Positions 12,301 through 21,759 of a DNA stretch of 64,000 bases are shown here, piece after piece. The DNA lies in assembly GCF_000143415.4 (NCBI RefSeq), contig NW_003314360.1, positions 585,682-649,681 of the forward strand, written 5' to 3'. The notes beneath the pieces were generated by a model. It did no database searches. It saw only the letters and a program-made list of their open reading frames with translations, and had not been told where the DNA came from. The position numbers and the translations under genes are program-made. Every line of letters starts with the position of its first letter. Position 1 is the first letter of the stretch. The DNA is from Selaginella moellendorffii. Taxonomy: Eukaryota > Streptophyta > Lycopodiopsida > Selaginellales > Selaginellaceae.

Positions 12301-13347
12301 CCATCGGCTCCACGAGCCTACATTTATGACACTTCTTACTTGTGTCTAGGTCTTTTTGCCAAGACCAATATGGTTGTCTCTTATGCCAATTATTCATTAG
12401 CATTGCACCATAGTGTTTGCACCCAATTTTGGGCCAAAGTTGCTTTCTTCTGGGAACATCTTTCCCACAACTTTAGCATGGCACATTTTGCCATCAATGA
12501 GATACCTACTATTCTCATATATGGATCTTATGATCCTCCCCATACCTCATGGGGCACCATACACCTCAGTCCAAATGCTTCAACCAATCCCTTAGGACCA
12601 TTCTTTGACTCCACTTGAGTCATCCAGCATTTTAGACTTTGCTAATTCAACGACCTGCGAGGTCTTAGTCTTTGAGGTGCCAACTCGCTGAAATACAACT
12701 TCTTGTATTCAAGTCCTGCTCACAAAGACCATCTTTGCAAGTGTTCCACCGACACTTGATTTGTTCTCTTGGGGCAACCTTTTGCCCTTTAGGACCACTT
12801 GTCCATGTGATGAGAATACCAATTCATCCTCTAAGTACACCCCCAACTCCTTAGGTTGTTCCATCATTTATTAGAGGTAGCCTCGGCTACCATTTCAAGG
12901 ACTTGTGTCCTCTTCCGTATTTGACCTCCCACGGTCATCAATTCCAGTCTCAAATTTATAAGCACTTGCCTCAACTATGTGAGGATAATCTTATGACTCC
13001 TTTATTGTTTTGGAGTTTCTATCTTTCCCGTGATCCCAACTATAGTTGTTTACCACAACTACCTTAGTCAATTTGATGAGCCAAATGCTCATCTGGATCA
13101 CATCCTCAACTCAATGAGGAAAACCTTGCACTGTTCCCAAGATCCCAAAGTCGTTCCATTATTGACCCTTTTCTATCCACCACCGTATCTACAAGTTCAC
13201 ACATAAACTGTAATGAAGAGCCATGTCTTCCCGACCTGCTACTCCTTAAAGATAGGCCCACTCCTCGGACCTTCCGATGCCAACACCAATGGTGATATAC
13301 TTGGCCACCAATAAGAGTCGGACTAAAGAACAGCTCTGATACCAAGT
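9318..13347 (-). other. Internal region of element M, no coding capacity seen
   Basis: About 4.0 kb bounded by the two M LTRs. The longest frames are about 90 codons and show no gag, protease, reverse transcriptase or integrase motif on either strand. Roughly 10405-13347 has a diverged partner in element P (4773-6092). Between 10500 and 10760 a 'ggggcatcccccac ttggcggtg' segment occurs twice. This marks a non-autonomous element. Confidence 0.75.
13333..13344 (-). other. Primer-binding site of element M (initiator-Met tRNA type)
   Basis: Read on the minus strand, the LTR ends ...CTTACA, followed by a three-base spacer and TGGTATCAGAGC. That is the 12-base complement typical of plant elements primed by initiator methionine tRNA. 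Confidence 0.9.
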
Positions 13348-14877
13348 TGTAAGCGACTAATTTTTCCATTCTACTTTAGTCACTTAACCACATCTCCGAC
13401 CACTTGGAAAAGTCTCTTTCACAACCTCCGAAAGTCCAATTCGGGACTTGGGGCTTGATAGCCCCGAGAATGGCATCCATGCCACTCAACCTTAGCACTT
13501 GGTCCAAGTGCTCCACGTGTCCGATCCCATGACCGACACCCCAAGGTACCACCGACATATCAGCCCGTTATGCTAAGGCCATGCCCATTTACCTTGGTCA
13601 CACTGGTGGTCCAACACCACCTACATTCCAATCCCGTCTCTCAAAGACTGGGTCATCCATCCATGAGTGGTCATCCCAGATCCACTCCATAACATCCTTA
13701 GGATGCCTACAGACATGGGGAATAGCCTTCCCCAATATCTCTGTTCCAGTCCCCACCAAGTCCCTTTCTGTCCGTGGCCGTGTTCGCCAACACTGCCACT
13801 GGATCAAGGCCCACAGGCCCGACCACTTAGTCCAACTGTCCTCTGGGACTTCCTCACTATGTGACTGTGTCCTTGGTCACCACACCAGAGGGCTACTCCT
13901 CTTCCTTTCCACAGTCTGGGACTTTGGGGCAACATTTCGGAACACCGTGGCCCTACGCGGGCCTCGTGGGTACTCTCCTCGCCTTCTACCCTTGGGTGCT
14001 CTAGCCATGGGCTTAGAGCGAGGTTCTGTTGAGCCACACCTGGTATCCAAGTAGGTAGTGCCACCCACACTTGGACTGGGAGCATCGACCATTCGATCTC
14101 CTAGGGGAACTAGAGCTGGCTCTTGAACGCTTCACCAAGCTACCCCGCTTGTCGGTCTGTATTCACTCTAGTCTTGGACTTCCCAGTGGTCAGCTCATCA
14201 CCCAACACTGGGTATGGCCTTCCTGGGCCCAACTGGCCTTTCCTGGGCCAAATTGGCCTTTCCTGGCCGGACTGGCTCCACTAGGCTCCAACCCCCACAC
14301 TCTCCCTACTATACTTTTGGAACCCCCCGCAGCCACCCCCCCCCCCCCCCCCTTGGGGGATGATCGCTTTGGGCTTTCACCCAATTGCCTGTATTAGTAT
14401 TCGGACTCGGACTCGGGCTTGAACTCGGACTCGGACTCGGTCTTAGTCCCAGTTTCGGACTCGGACTCGGTCTCGGTCTCGGGCTCAAACTCGGACTTGG
14501 ACTCGGTCTCGGTCCCGGTTTCGGACTCGGACTCGGTCTCGGTCTCGGTTCCATCTCGGACTCCATCTCGGACTCCGTCTCGGGTCCATCTCGGACTCCA
14601 TCTCGGACTCCATCTCGGGTCCATCTCGGACTCCATCTCGGACTCCACTTCGGGTCCATCTCGGACTCCATCTCGGGTCCCTTTTTGGAGCCTTGCTTAT
14701 TGGTTGCCTCGTGCTTGCTCCTCGAGCACTTTGTTGGGAGTTCCACTCCCGCTCTCGACCTTCCAAGTCAGAGCTTTTAGTCCAAATGTGTTACGCTCGT
14801 TTGGCTTTCACTTCGGCCACTACCACATGGCACCCTTTCCGGCTCCACTTTGGGGCTTAGGGATTTTGTTTCTCACA
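13348..14877 (-). repeat. 5' LTR of element M (1530 bp)
   Basis: Uninterrupted LTR, TGTGAGAAAC...GCTTACA on the minus strand. It holds the poly-C/poly-G tract near 14333-14355, a hexamer array at 14398-14678 and the conserved terminal boxes. It serves as the intact reference for the split copies elsewhere in the nest. Confidence 0.9.
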
Positions 14878-14901
14878 ATCTTATGGCTAAAATAAGGACA
14901 A

Positions 14902-14956
14902 TGTTTTTGTGGGATATGGGGAATATACATACATGTTCATTGATTTTCCCATCAAT
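14902..14956 (+). mobile_element. Short LINE 3'-end relic
   Basis: The sequence 'ggggaatatacatacatgttcat' resembles the conserved 3' end of the telomere-joined LINEs (compare 31753-31785, same strand). Only about 50 bp is recognisable and no telomeric tail follows. Confidence 0.45.
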
Positions 14957-15905
14957 CTTCCCATATGGCATAAGATGCCCTAGGCTATGGATCCACTAAT
15001 CAAGCATGTAGTTAATAGTATCTAAAAGCTGCTTGCAATCCCCAATAAGAACAACAACTTCCCCAACACTGACCATTAGGGATAGAGGGCAAACCTGAAA
15101 AACAATTATTAAAACTAGAAGTTAGAGATAAAATTCATGCTTACTAACCTGTTTGTGCATAGCTGTGAAGAAAAGCTCTTCCAGGTCATCATTTGTAGCT
15201 GTAGGGAGGGATGCAAAGAATGTCTTAGTCTGCCGAGAAGACTAGTGGCTGCTCTCTACAGTATGAGAAACTTATAGCTAGCAAAACCTTGGAAAAATTC
15301 AAAGATCCCAAAGCACTAAACTTACAAGAACACTAACACTGAAATGCTGGATCTTGCTTGTGTCAAGGAGTTTCACAACCTGGCTTTTGCAGGCCACTGT
15401 CTGCTATTCTCTTGGCCTCTCCAGACTAGAAAAATCAAAAGAAAGCATCACGAGTGATTAAACAACAAAGAACATATAAGCTTAAGAAAAGTGCTCACCA
15501 AGAAGCATTTGATGATTTTGACTAATTGTTCTTGTCTCTCACGCATTGCAAAGCTGGCTGATGTCAAGGATTTGAGTGCAGTCAACGGTAATCTCATGTT
15601 GAATTATGGCCTGCAACCACGTGCAACTCCAGAGGGTCAAAAAACATCCACATGATTGAGAGAAACTCACCACTGTCGCAATCAAATATCTCCACACTCA
15701 TATAAACTCACAGAACCGATGGGTGGTCGATAGAGTGAACAAAACACTGTCTATGTGCTACCCCTTGCATTTAAAGAGAATAGAAGGTTTGTTCCAAGTC
15801 AGCACGCAGCAAAGAACCATATGGATTCATACCTCTCACCTTGTGCTCCTTGGAAAACTTCTTATATTTCGTGAGGAGCTCTATGCTGTCATGCTAGAAC
15901 CTATC
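14957..15905 (-). pseudogene. Possible spliced gene remnant, family unknown
   Basis: On the minus strand several exon-like patches lie between GT/AG borders. They include one ending SIELLTKYKKFSKEHK before GTGAGA (about 15835), one with AMRERQEQLVKIIKCFL (about 15500-15560), one with KLLDTSKIQHFSVSV (about 15340-15385), one with TFFASLPTATNDDLEELFF (about 15155-15225) and one with VGEVVVLIGDCKQLLDTIN (about 15010-15095). Some patches contain in-frame stops. I cannot name the family. The spacing and border pattern suggest a real gene that decayed. Chance open patches remain possible. Confidence 0.3.
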
Positions 15906-16255
15906 CAGACATGATCAAAGCAAAGTCAGCGACGAGATGTGGCATTTCATCCTGACACGTCAGCATGTTCTCTGGAAAAGAAATAACAGAAGCGAGTCAA
16001 AGTTATGGTTATGTAGTTGATTTGAGGATTTAGGAGTTGTATACAAAGTTGCAATTGGTTCATTAAAGTTCTGTAGTTGGCTAATGCTTATGCCATGGCT
16101 TTGGATTTTATTTCAGTCATGATTATTAGCAAATTTGTTAGCAATTTTATGGGAGTTTTAGATTCTTGTGATAGTTTATAATCACTTAGTAGAAGCTTTA
16201 GATGTTCCACCTAATTTATTATTATTACCTTTTCATCTTTCGGAAGGGAGGATAG
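15906..16255. other. AT-rich stretch, no recognised feature
   Basis: I see no gene or RNA here. A purine tract (GGAAGGGAGGAT, about 16242-16253) at its end is discussed with the following LTR-like element. Confidence 0.45.
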
Positions 16256-16441
16256 TGTAAGGTTTGTAAATATATATATGTATATACATATATTACCTTA
16301 GCTAGGTAATACACTAATTATACTACTATAGCATATGGATCATCTATTTAGGACTGAATTTAATCCATCCATTCTTGTATATAAACAGGGGCCTAAACCC
16401 CAATTAATATATTTATTCCTATATCATATTGTGAATTTTCA
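16256..16441 (+). mobile_element. Possible short Copia-type LTR
   Basis: The sequence starts TGTAAGGTTTG right after a purine tract and contains a TATATAAA box (about 16378-16385). It then has a 'ggggcctaaacccc' short palindrome and ends near 'attttca' (16441). These are common features of small plant Copia LTRs. I see no matching second LTR, primer site or target duplication, so this is tentative. Confidence 0.35.
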
Positions 16442-16846
16442 AGAATTTATAAATATTTTATTTGAATTTCATTGATCACGAAATTCAAATTTTCTCTAGT
16501 GTTACAATGATCACTAAGGAGTGTGTCCCAGCTTCTCAGAGAGGACAAGTGGCACCACCAGCGTGGCAATCAGGATTGGGAGATGAGTATGAAACAAGCA
16601 ATGTGGATTCTCATCTCTTTTTTCTTCCTTTTCTCTTGCTCAAGCATAGATTTGGTACCAAATGTGGCTATGGTGGGGGCAATTTGGTGTTCTTCCAAAT
16701 AGGAGGAGCGTGCTACTTGACCATCTTGGCTGTGAGGAACACTTGTTCATCCTTTTTCTTTCCTGGTAAGGATCAAGGACTGTGTTCTTTGGATCTTCTC
16801 TTTGTTCTAGCATCTTCTCCTTTGTTTTCTCTCTCATGTCATAGGC

Positions 16847-17079
16847 TGTTATGATCCGGTGCAAAAAGACAAAGATCTAGTTGCCCTAGACTATGCTATG
16901 CCACCTCTTGAGGTTCCTCACCACCCAACCACCCCCAAGCTACCTCAAAAGCTCCACTGCGCCGCCGCTCCACTGTGAGCCCTAGGGTAGGTTAAGTCCT
17001 TTACCCTAACATGCCTTAATATACCCTTGAGCCTCCCTTTGACCGACGTTGACCACGTAGTCAAAGCTGGTGCCTAACA
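16847..17079 (-). repeat. 3' LTR of the Ty3 element
   Basis: 233 bp starting TGTTAGGCACC on the minus strand. It matches 21527-21759 except at six transitions. Confidence 0.95.
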
Positions 17080-17094
17080 ATTCTTCCCCCCCAA
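17080..17094 (-). other. Polypurine tract of the Ty3 element
   Basis: On the minus strand GTTGGGGGGGAAGAA abuts the 3' LTR start, the position used for plus-strand DNA priming. Confidence 0.8.
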
Positions 17095-17153
17095 CAAAGT
17101 CTTTGTCCCAAGGACGAGTTGTACTGGTGATCACCCTTTCTGGGGAATCCTGC

Positions 17154-18596
17154 TCAAGCTCCTGGTCCATCTTCCACAGCCATATACATCAAGGAGGCAT
17201 TGGGCCCGTCACTCCGAGATAGTACACCTTTCAACTGGCTGACATAAAATACCGGATGAATTTTCACCCCAACTGGCAGCCGCACCCGATAAGCCGCTTT
17301 ACCAATGCGCTCCAGCACTTCATATGGACCAACATATCGATGGGAAAGTTTATCACTCTTCCCTGTCCGTAAAGGCACCAAGGTGTTCCGCCGCTCACTT
17401 GACGGAAAGATCACTCGCACAAAGACAAGATCACCCACCTTATATTCCCGGAATTGGCGATGCTCATTGGCAAACTTCTCTACTCTATCCTGAGCTGCTT
17501 GCAAATTCCATTTGCACACCATCAGAATCTCATCAAGTTCTGTGGCTAGATCAGTTGCCTCGGAATCAAGCTTTTCTTGAACGTTCTTACTCAAATGCAA
17601 TCCCAACTCCACCGCTGTTCGAGGATGCCTTCCAAACATGGCAAAGTAAGGACTTAGCTTGGTTCCACTGTGTTGGCTATTGTTGTAAGCAAATTGCACT
17701 AACGGAAGATATAGATCCCACTGTTCTTGCCTTTGACCAATGCTACAACATAGCATATCCTCCACCACCTGATTCACACGCTCAGTTTGCCCATCCATCT
17801 GAGGATGATCTCCACTCAAGAGTTTCAAAGTCACTTGCATAGCCTTTGCAAAGCTTTTCCAAAATCCACTAGTGAACTTTGAATCTCGATCACTAATGAT
17901 GTCCTCCGGCAAACCAAAATCAGGAAAAACCTTCTCCAAGTAAACCGCAGCCAAGTTTGAGGCAGTGACAGTCTTCCGAAGAGCCAACAACCGCACATAC
18001 TTCGTCAACCGATCCATTATGACCCATACTTGCTCCTTTTGCCTCTGTGTTCGTGGCAAACAAGTGATGAAGTCCATAGAGATACTACACCAACGGCTCT
18101 GAGGAATAGGTAAAGGTTGCAAAAGTCCCCCCGGCTTCTCCCGTGGCACCTTAACCCGCTGACAAAGCTCGCATGATTTACAATACTTGAGGATATCAAC
18201 CTTCATATTCCTCCAATAAAAGTTGCGCTTAATCAACTCATACGTCTTCTTCCCCCCAAAATGACCGGCCTCTGGATGATCATGATAGTAGAATAAAACT
18301 TGAGTAATTAACGCATCCACCTGTGGCAAATATACACGGCCATTGTAGTAGAGAATCCCATCCACCAATGAAAAAGGGGCTTCCATCTGGGCTCGCAAAG
18401 AAGCCACCTCAGCATCCTGAGCCTGAGCATGCTCAACCAACTGCCCAAACTCGCTGACCACCTTACTCAAATGATGACAAAATTGTGTTCGTAACGTCGT
18501 CACATGATGAACACAAGATAAAGCATCCGCCACCACATTTGATTTTCCCGGACGATGCTCAATAGGAAACTCCCCAAACTCCATGAGTTTGACCAT
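17154..18596 (-). CDS. Ty3/gypsy integrase region of pol
   Basis: This open block encodes the C-terminal part of the polyprotein and follows an in-frame TAG. It begins with the end of RNase H (FGEFPIEHRPGKSNVVADAL), the usual Ty3 connection. The zinc-binding HHCC module comes next: H-x-H in YYHDHPEAGHFGG, then CKSCELCQRVK. The catalytic core shows MDFITCLP, a second aspartate in ISDRDSKFTSGFW and the glutamate in GQTERVNQ. The GPY/F-like module (RYVGPYEVLERIGKAAYRV) and IHPVFYVSQLK follow. I do not see a convincing chromodomain before the stop at 17154-17156. The core is intact by eye, but it is only readable in frame with the rest of pol if the TAG and the frameshifts are bypassed. Confidence 0.9.
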   Translation of the reverse strand: MVKLMEFGEFPIEHRPGKSNVVADALSCVHHVTTLRTQFCHHLSKVVSEFGQLVEHAQAQDAEVASLRAQMEAPFSLVDGILYYNGRVYLPQVDALITQVLFYYHDHPEAGHFGGKKTYELIKRNFYWRNMKVDILKYCKSCELCQRVKVPREKPGGLLQPLPIPQSRWCSISMDFITCLPRTQRQKEQVWVIMDRLTKYVRLLALRKTVTASNLAAVYLEKVFPDFGLPEDIISDRDSKFTSGFWKSFAKAMQVTLKLLSGDHPQMDGQTERVNQVVEDMLCCSIGQRQEQWDLYLPLVQFAYNNSQHSGTKLSPYFAMFGRHPRTAVELGLHLSKNVQEKLDSEATDLATELDEILMVCKWNLQAAQDRVEKFANEHRQFREYKVGDLVFVRVIFPSSERRNTLVPLRTGKSDKLSHRYVGPYEVLERIGKAAYRVRLPVGVKIHPVFYVSQLKGVLSRSDGPNASLMYMAVEDGPGA

Positions 18597-20007
18597 CTAA
18601 CGAGCTTGCCTAGTGTTCAACTCCTTCTGTGTGAAAAGATACACAAGTGGTTTGTGATCTGTCAACACCACGAACACTGCACCATAAAGATAGTGCTGCC
18701 ATGTCCGCAAAGCATGAACAATAGAGAGTAACTCTTGCTCATATGTGGAATAGCGTTGCTCCGCAGAATTCAAAGTTCGACTCTCATATGCAATAGGCTG
18801 TCCCTCTTGCATGAGAACTCCTCCCAGTGCATAACCACTCGCATCGCATGTCACCTTGAGGTTTCGATGGATCAGCAATGCGAAGCACTGGAGCCTCGAT
18901 CAACAATCGTTTCAGTGCCACAAAACTCTCCTCTTGTGGCATCTTCCACTCGAATGGCACATTCTTGCGTAACAACCGCGTCAACGGAATAGCCACCTCT
19001 GCAAACTTATGCTGGAAACGTCGGTAGTAACTAGCCATACCAAGAAAACTGCGCAACTCGGCCACTGTAGTCGGTGTAGGCCAGTTTTCCACCACAGCCA
19101 CCTTCCTTGGATCCGTCTTGACACCCTTAGATGTCACAATATGGCCTAGATATTCCACCTCCGACTTTGCAAATTCACATTTGCTCTTCTTTGCATAAAG
19201 TTTACTGTCTCGAAGTAACAAAAGAACCTTGCGCAAATGCACCCTATGCTCCTCCATATTCTTGCTAAAAACAAGAATATCGTCCAAGAAAATCTCCACA
19301 AACTCATGAAGATAATGCCCAAATACCTCCGTCATCAACCGAGTAAATGTGGCCAGTGCATTCGTCAAACCAAACGGCATAACGGTAAACTCAAAATGTC
19401 CGAAGCTTGTGTTGAATGCCGTCTTGGAGATAGATGCAGCATCCATTGCAATCTGATGATATCCACTCCTCAGATCAATCTTGGTAAACACTCGTGCTTC
19501 ACCAAGCTTGTCTAGGATATCATCCACACGTGGCATCGGCATCTTGTCCTTCACTGTCTTCTTGTTTAAAGCACGGTAGTCAATACACATCCGCATTGAA
19601 CCGTCCTTCTTCTTCACAAGCAAGACCGGAGCACCAAACGGAGACTTACTTGGCTGAATAAATCCAAACTCAAGTAACTCCTTGACTTGTCGTTGAACTT
19701 CTTGCTCCTCCGCATAACTTAACCGAAATGGACGTCGGTAAATTGGCCGCGTCCCCGGCTCCAATGTAATCCCATGCTCCACACCTCGTAATGGAGGCAA
19801 TCCATGAGGAAGTTCAGATGGAAAAACATCAGAAAACTCATCAAGTACATCCCGTACTGCTGCTTCTCCCCAACACGTGCCTTGGTCCCCCAAGTCACGA
19901 ACAAACAGCAAGTAACTTGAAAGTGCTTTTCCATTACGACAAGCCTGCTTCAAAGATGTAGCAGAGAGCATAACAACTGGTGGTTGAATGCCCTCGCCAA
20001 ACCACAC
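18597..20007 (-). pseudogene. Ty3/gypsy reverse transcriptase-RNase H region, frameshifted
   Basis: The reverse transcriptase runs from about 19890 to 18900. It has RPIYRRPFRLSYAEEQEV, YRALNKKTVKDKMPMP, FTKIDLRSGYHQI, FTVMPFGLTNA and the catalytic FLDDILVFS (the usual YVDD site in its F-L-D-D form). The frame changes at about 18865-18878, where ADPSKPQ passes to KVTCDASGYALGGVLMQ in the next frame. RNase H then shows CDASG, STYEQELLSIVHALR and LTDHKPLVYLF. It ends in TAG (18597-18599) where TGG (Trp) would keep the frame into integrase. Upstream, the frame joins the gag-protease frame only through a shift near 20010-20040, with 58 bp of overlap. Confidence 0.92.
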
Positions 20008-21503
20008 ATCTTTAACGCCACCATACTCCAGCGAATACGCTTAATGCTCCACTTTATCTCTGGATCCACCTTCACCAACCATGGCATCCCAAGAATGAAA
20101 TCCACACGATGGATATCCGCGAGATAAAAAGTCTCCACAAGTGTGGTTTTGCCAACCAACACTTCCAGCCCCTCAACACAAGCATCGAAATGCTGAGCAG
20201 AGGTAGCTGCACCTTCCACTGTGTATGGAAGAACTCCACGTGTGTTCAGGCGATGCTCCGCAACAAACTTTGCCGAAACAAAGTTGTCATCGCTCCCACT
20301 ATCCAGTAAAATCCGCACTGGATCGCCACGGAACACGTCCTCCAGCATTAAAGCTGATTCATGCGTATCCTCGAGCTCCATCTTGTTCCACACATAGTTG
20401 AGTTGACGAGCAACGATCGAAAGTCTCTTCCTCCGACCGGAATGGTCGTTCTCGTCATCCTCATGCTGTAAAGCTTGCAACTTTTTAGTATCTGACTTAC
20501 CATGAGAAGATGATTGGCCATTCTTCTTGTCCTGCTGCTTGTTCTTCAACTGCGGACAATTAGCCTTGTAGTGTCCAAGTTTGCCGCAATGATGACAACC
20601 CTGTCTATAATTCTTCACAAAGAACTTCTGCTTCTTGGACCCCTTTGCATCTGAAGTAGTCACCACCGACTTCAACTTGTGATTCTTGTTCCCATCCTTG
20701 TGTCCACGGCGATCATCACGACGATTCTTGACAGAAGGACTCCGCGAACGCTTGCGAGACTTGTGCTTGTCATTGTCAAGGCGATGAGCCGCATCAAAGA
20801 GCTCCTCCAAACTCTTTGTAGGCTGAGAATGACGCAAGTGTTGCCGCATACTCTCACTATGTAAGCCATCAATGAAGTAGGACTTGTTCTGATCTGGATC
20901 CTTCGTTAGAACACGACTAATCAAGCGAGTAAGCTTCTCAATATAGTCCCTGAGCGTCATTTTCCCTTGCTGGAAATGGCGAAGTTCTGTACGAGCATTC
21001 TCCACGTCGTAATGAGGGGCAAAACGTAAATGGAAAGCAGCCTCAAACTCATCCAGGGTAGACACTGGTGGTTTCTTATCTGCAACACGGGACTCCTCAA
21101 GCCAATTCCACCATCGAAGACCCGCATCACGCAAAACCATCGGAATAGCCACTAAAGCCTCTGCATCTGGAGTTCCTCTAGCAGCCAAAAACTTCTTCAC
21201 ATTGGCTAGCCAAGCGAGACACTCGTCCACACCACCATCACCGAAAAAGGTTTGAATCTTGAGTCGATCTACCAAAGAAGGCTTACTTGGAGCGCTACCC
21301 CGTCCAGCCTCGAGTGCCTCAACATGCCCACGCATGGTATCCATCATGCCATGCATCTCGTCTTGCATCTCTTGCTGATTTTTATTAAGGGCTCGCAGCT
21401 CATGAACCACATCTTGAATGGTCCAAATCTCCGCAGCTTTGTCGGCACCATCGTTGGCACCACCATCGATGATAGGATTCCAGCGTTCAGCTTGGTCGGC
21501 CAT
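19950..21503 (-). CDS. Ty3/gypsy gag and aspartic protease
   Basis: The ATG at 21503 (MADQAERW) lies just after the primer-binding site. The frame is also open for three codons upstream, but those lack an ATG. The capsid-like part carries VDECLAWLANVKKFL, LRWWNWLEE and MTLRDYIEKLTRLI. A basic arginine-serine stretch and one CCHC knuckle (CHHCGKLGHYKANC) follow. The protease is seen as RILLDSGSDDNFVSAKF with the DSG catalytic triplet, then FILGMPWL. The last 20 or so residues look out of frame: the pol sequence (GGVKDVWFGEG) is found in another frame at 20040-20010. Gag and protease parts look intact. Confidence 0.9.
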   Translation of the reverse strand: MADQAERWNPIIDGGANDGADKAAEIWTIQDVVHELRALNKNQQEMQDEMHGMMDTMRGHVEALEAGRGSAPSKPSLVDRLKIQTFFGDGGVDECLAWLANVKKFLAARGTPDAEALVAIPMVLRDAGLRWWNWLEESRVADKKPPVSTLDEFEAAFHLRFAPHYDVENARTELRHFQQGKMTLRDYIEKLTRLISRVLTKDPDQNKSYFIDGLHSESMRQHLRHSQPTKSLEELFDAAHRLDNDKHKSRKRSRSPSVKNRRDDRRGHKDGNKNHKLKSVVTTSDAKGSKKQKFFVKNYRQGCHHCGKLGHYKANCPQLKNKQQDKKNGQSSSHGKSDTKKLQALQHEDDENDHSGRRKRLSIVARQLNYVWNKMELEDTHESALMLEDVFRGDPVRILLDSGSDDNFVSAKFVAEHRLNTRGVLPYTVEGAATSAQHFDACVEGLEVLVGKTTLVETFYLADIHRVDFILGMPWLVKVDPEIKWSIKRIRWSMVALKMCGLARAFNHQLLCSLLHL

Positions 21504-21508
21504 CGCAA

Positions 21509-21525
21509 CCAATCCTCCGATACCA
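21509..21525 (-). other. Primer-binding site of the Ty3 element
   Basis: One base after the 5' LTR, the minus strand reads TGGTATCGGAGG. This resembles the initiator-Met complement TGGTATCAGAGC, differing after the first seven bases. Confidence 0.7.
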
Positions 21526-21526
21526 A

Positions 21527-21759
21527 TGTTATGATCCGGCGCAAAAAGACAAAGATCTAGTTGCCCTAGACTATGCTACGCCACCTCTTGAGGTTCCTCA
21601 CCACCCAACCACCCCCGAGCTACCTCAAAAGCTCCACTGCGCCGCCGCTCCACTATGAGCCCTAGGGTAGGTTAAGTCCCTTACCCTAACATGCCTTAAT
21701 ATACCCTTGAGCCTCCCTTTGACCGACGTTGACCACGTAGTCAAAGCTGGCGCCTAACA
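21527..21759 (-). repeat. 5' LTR of the Ty3 element
   Basis: 233 bp, ending CATAACA on the minus strand. This copy keeps CpG at the four positions where the 3' LTR has TG or CA. Confidence 0.95.

Larger units (their letters stand above)
6093..14877 (-). mobile_element. Element M: non-coding LTR retroelement inserted in P
   Basis: M has two LTRs (13348-14877 as 5', 6093-9317 as 3'), a primer-binding site next to the 5' LTR and a purine tract next to the 3' LTR. It has a 4-kb internal region without any long frame. Flanks are ATTTT (6088-6092) and ATCTT (14878-14882). The undisturbed internal copy in M reads ATCTT at the matching site, so this is a 5-bp duplication with one later change. Without its inserted solo LTR and duplicated TSD, the 3' LTR is 1530 bp, the same as the 5' LTR. 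The structure fits a large retrotransposon derivative mobilised by a partner in trans. That partner is not identified here. Confidence 0.88.
4100..14906 (+). mobile_element. Element P: old plus-strand LTR retroelement hosting element M
   Basis: A 5' LTR relic (about 4100-4772) shares the poly-G box and the terminal 'gaatggaaaaattagtcacttaca' end with the other LTRs but lacks the hexamer array. Directly after it comes a decayed primer-binding site (4776-4787, TGGTTTAGGAGC, three mismatches to the initiator-Met type). The internal region 4773-6092 is a diverged copy of the reverse complement of 10405-13347. It continues after element M at 14878-14903, where 'atcttatggc' matches the uninterrupted copy. 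P lacks about 1.6 kb that M has (M 10515-12115). It has no usable reading frame. The 5' LTR start and the end near 14906 are approximate. Confidence 0.75.
16847..21759 (-). mobile_element. Ty3/gypsy retrotransposon, 4913 bp, TSD TAGGC
   Basis: Two 233-bp LTRs, a primer-binding site, a polypurine tract and gag-protease-RT-RNase H-integrase order on the minus strand identify a Ty3/gypsy element. TAGGC occurs at 16842-16846 and 21760-21764. The target was the AG|GC splice acceptor of intron 1 of the lipase-like gene, so the acceptor is present on both sides. The two LTRs differ at six positions, all transitions, four of them at CpG. The coding region has two frameshifts and one TAG, so this copy is not autonomous now. 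Confidence 0.96.

Noticed and set aside
19950-20040. Programmed frameshift between gag-protease and pol of the Ty3 element
   Set aside because: No slippery heptamer or downstream structure was evident, and the element also has another frameshift and a TAG, so a disabling mutation is the simpler reading.
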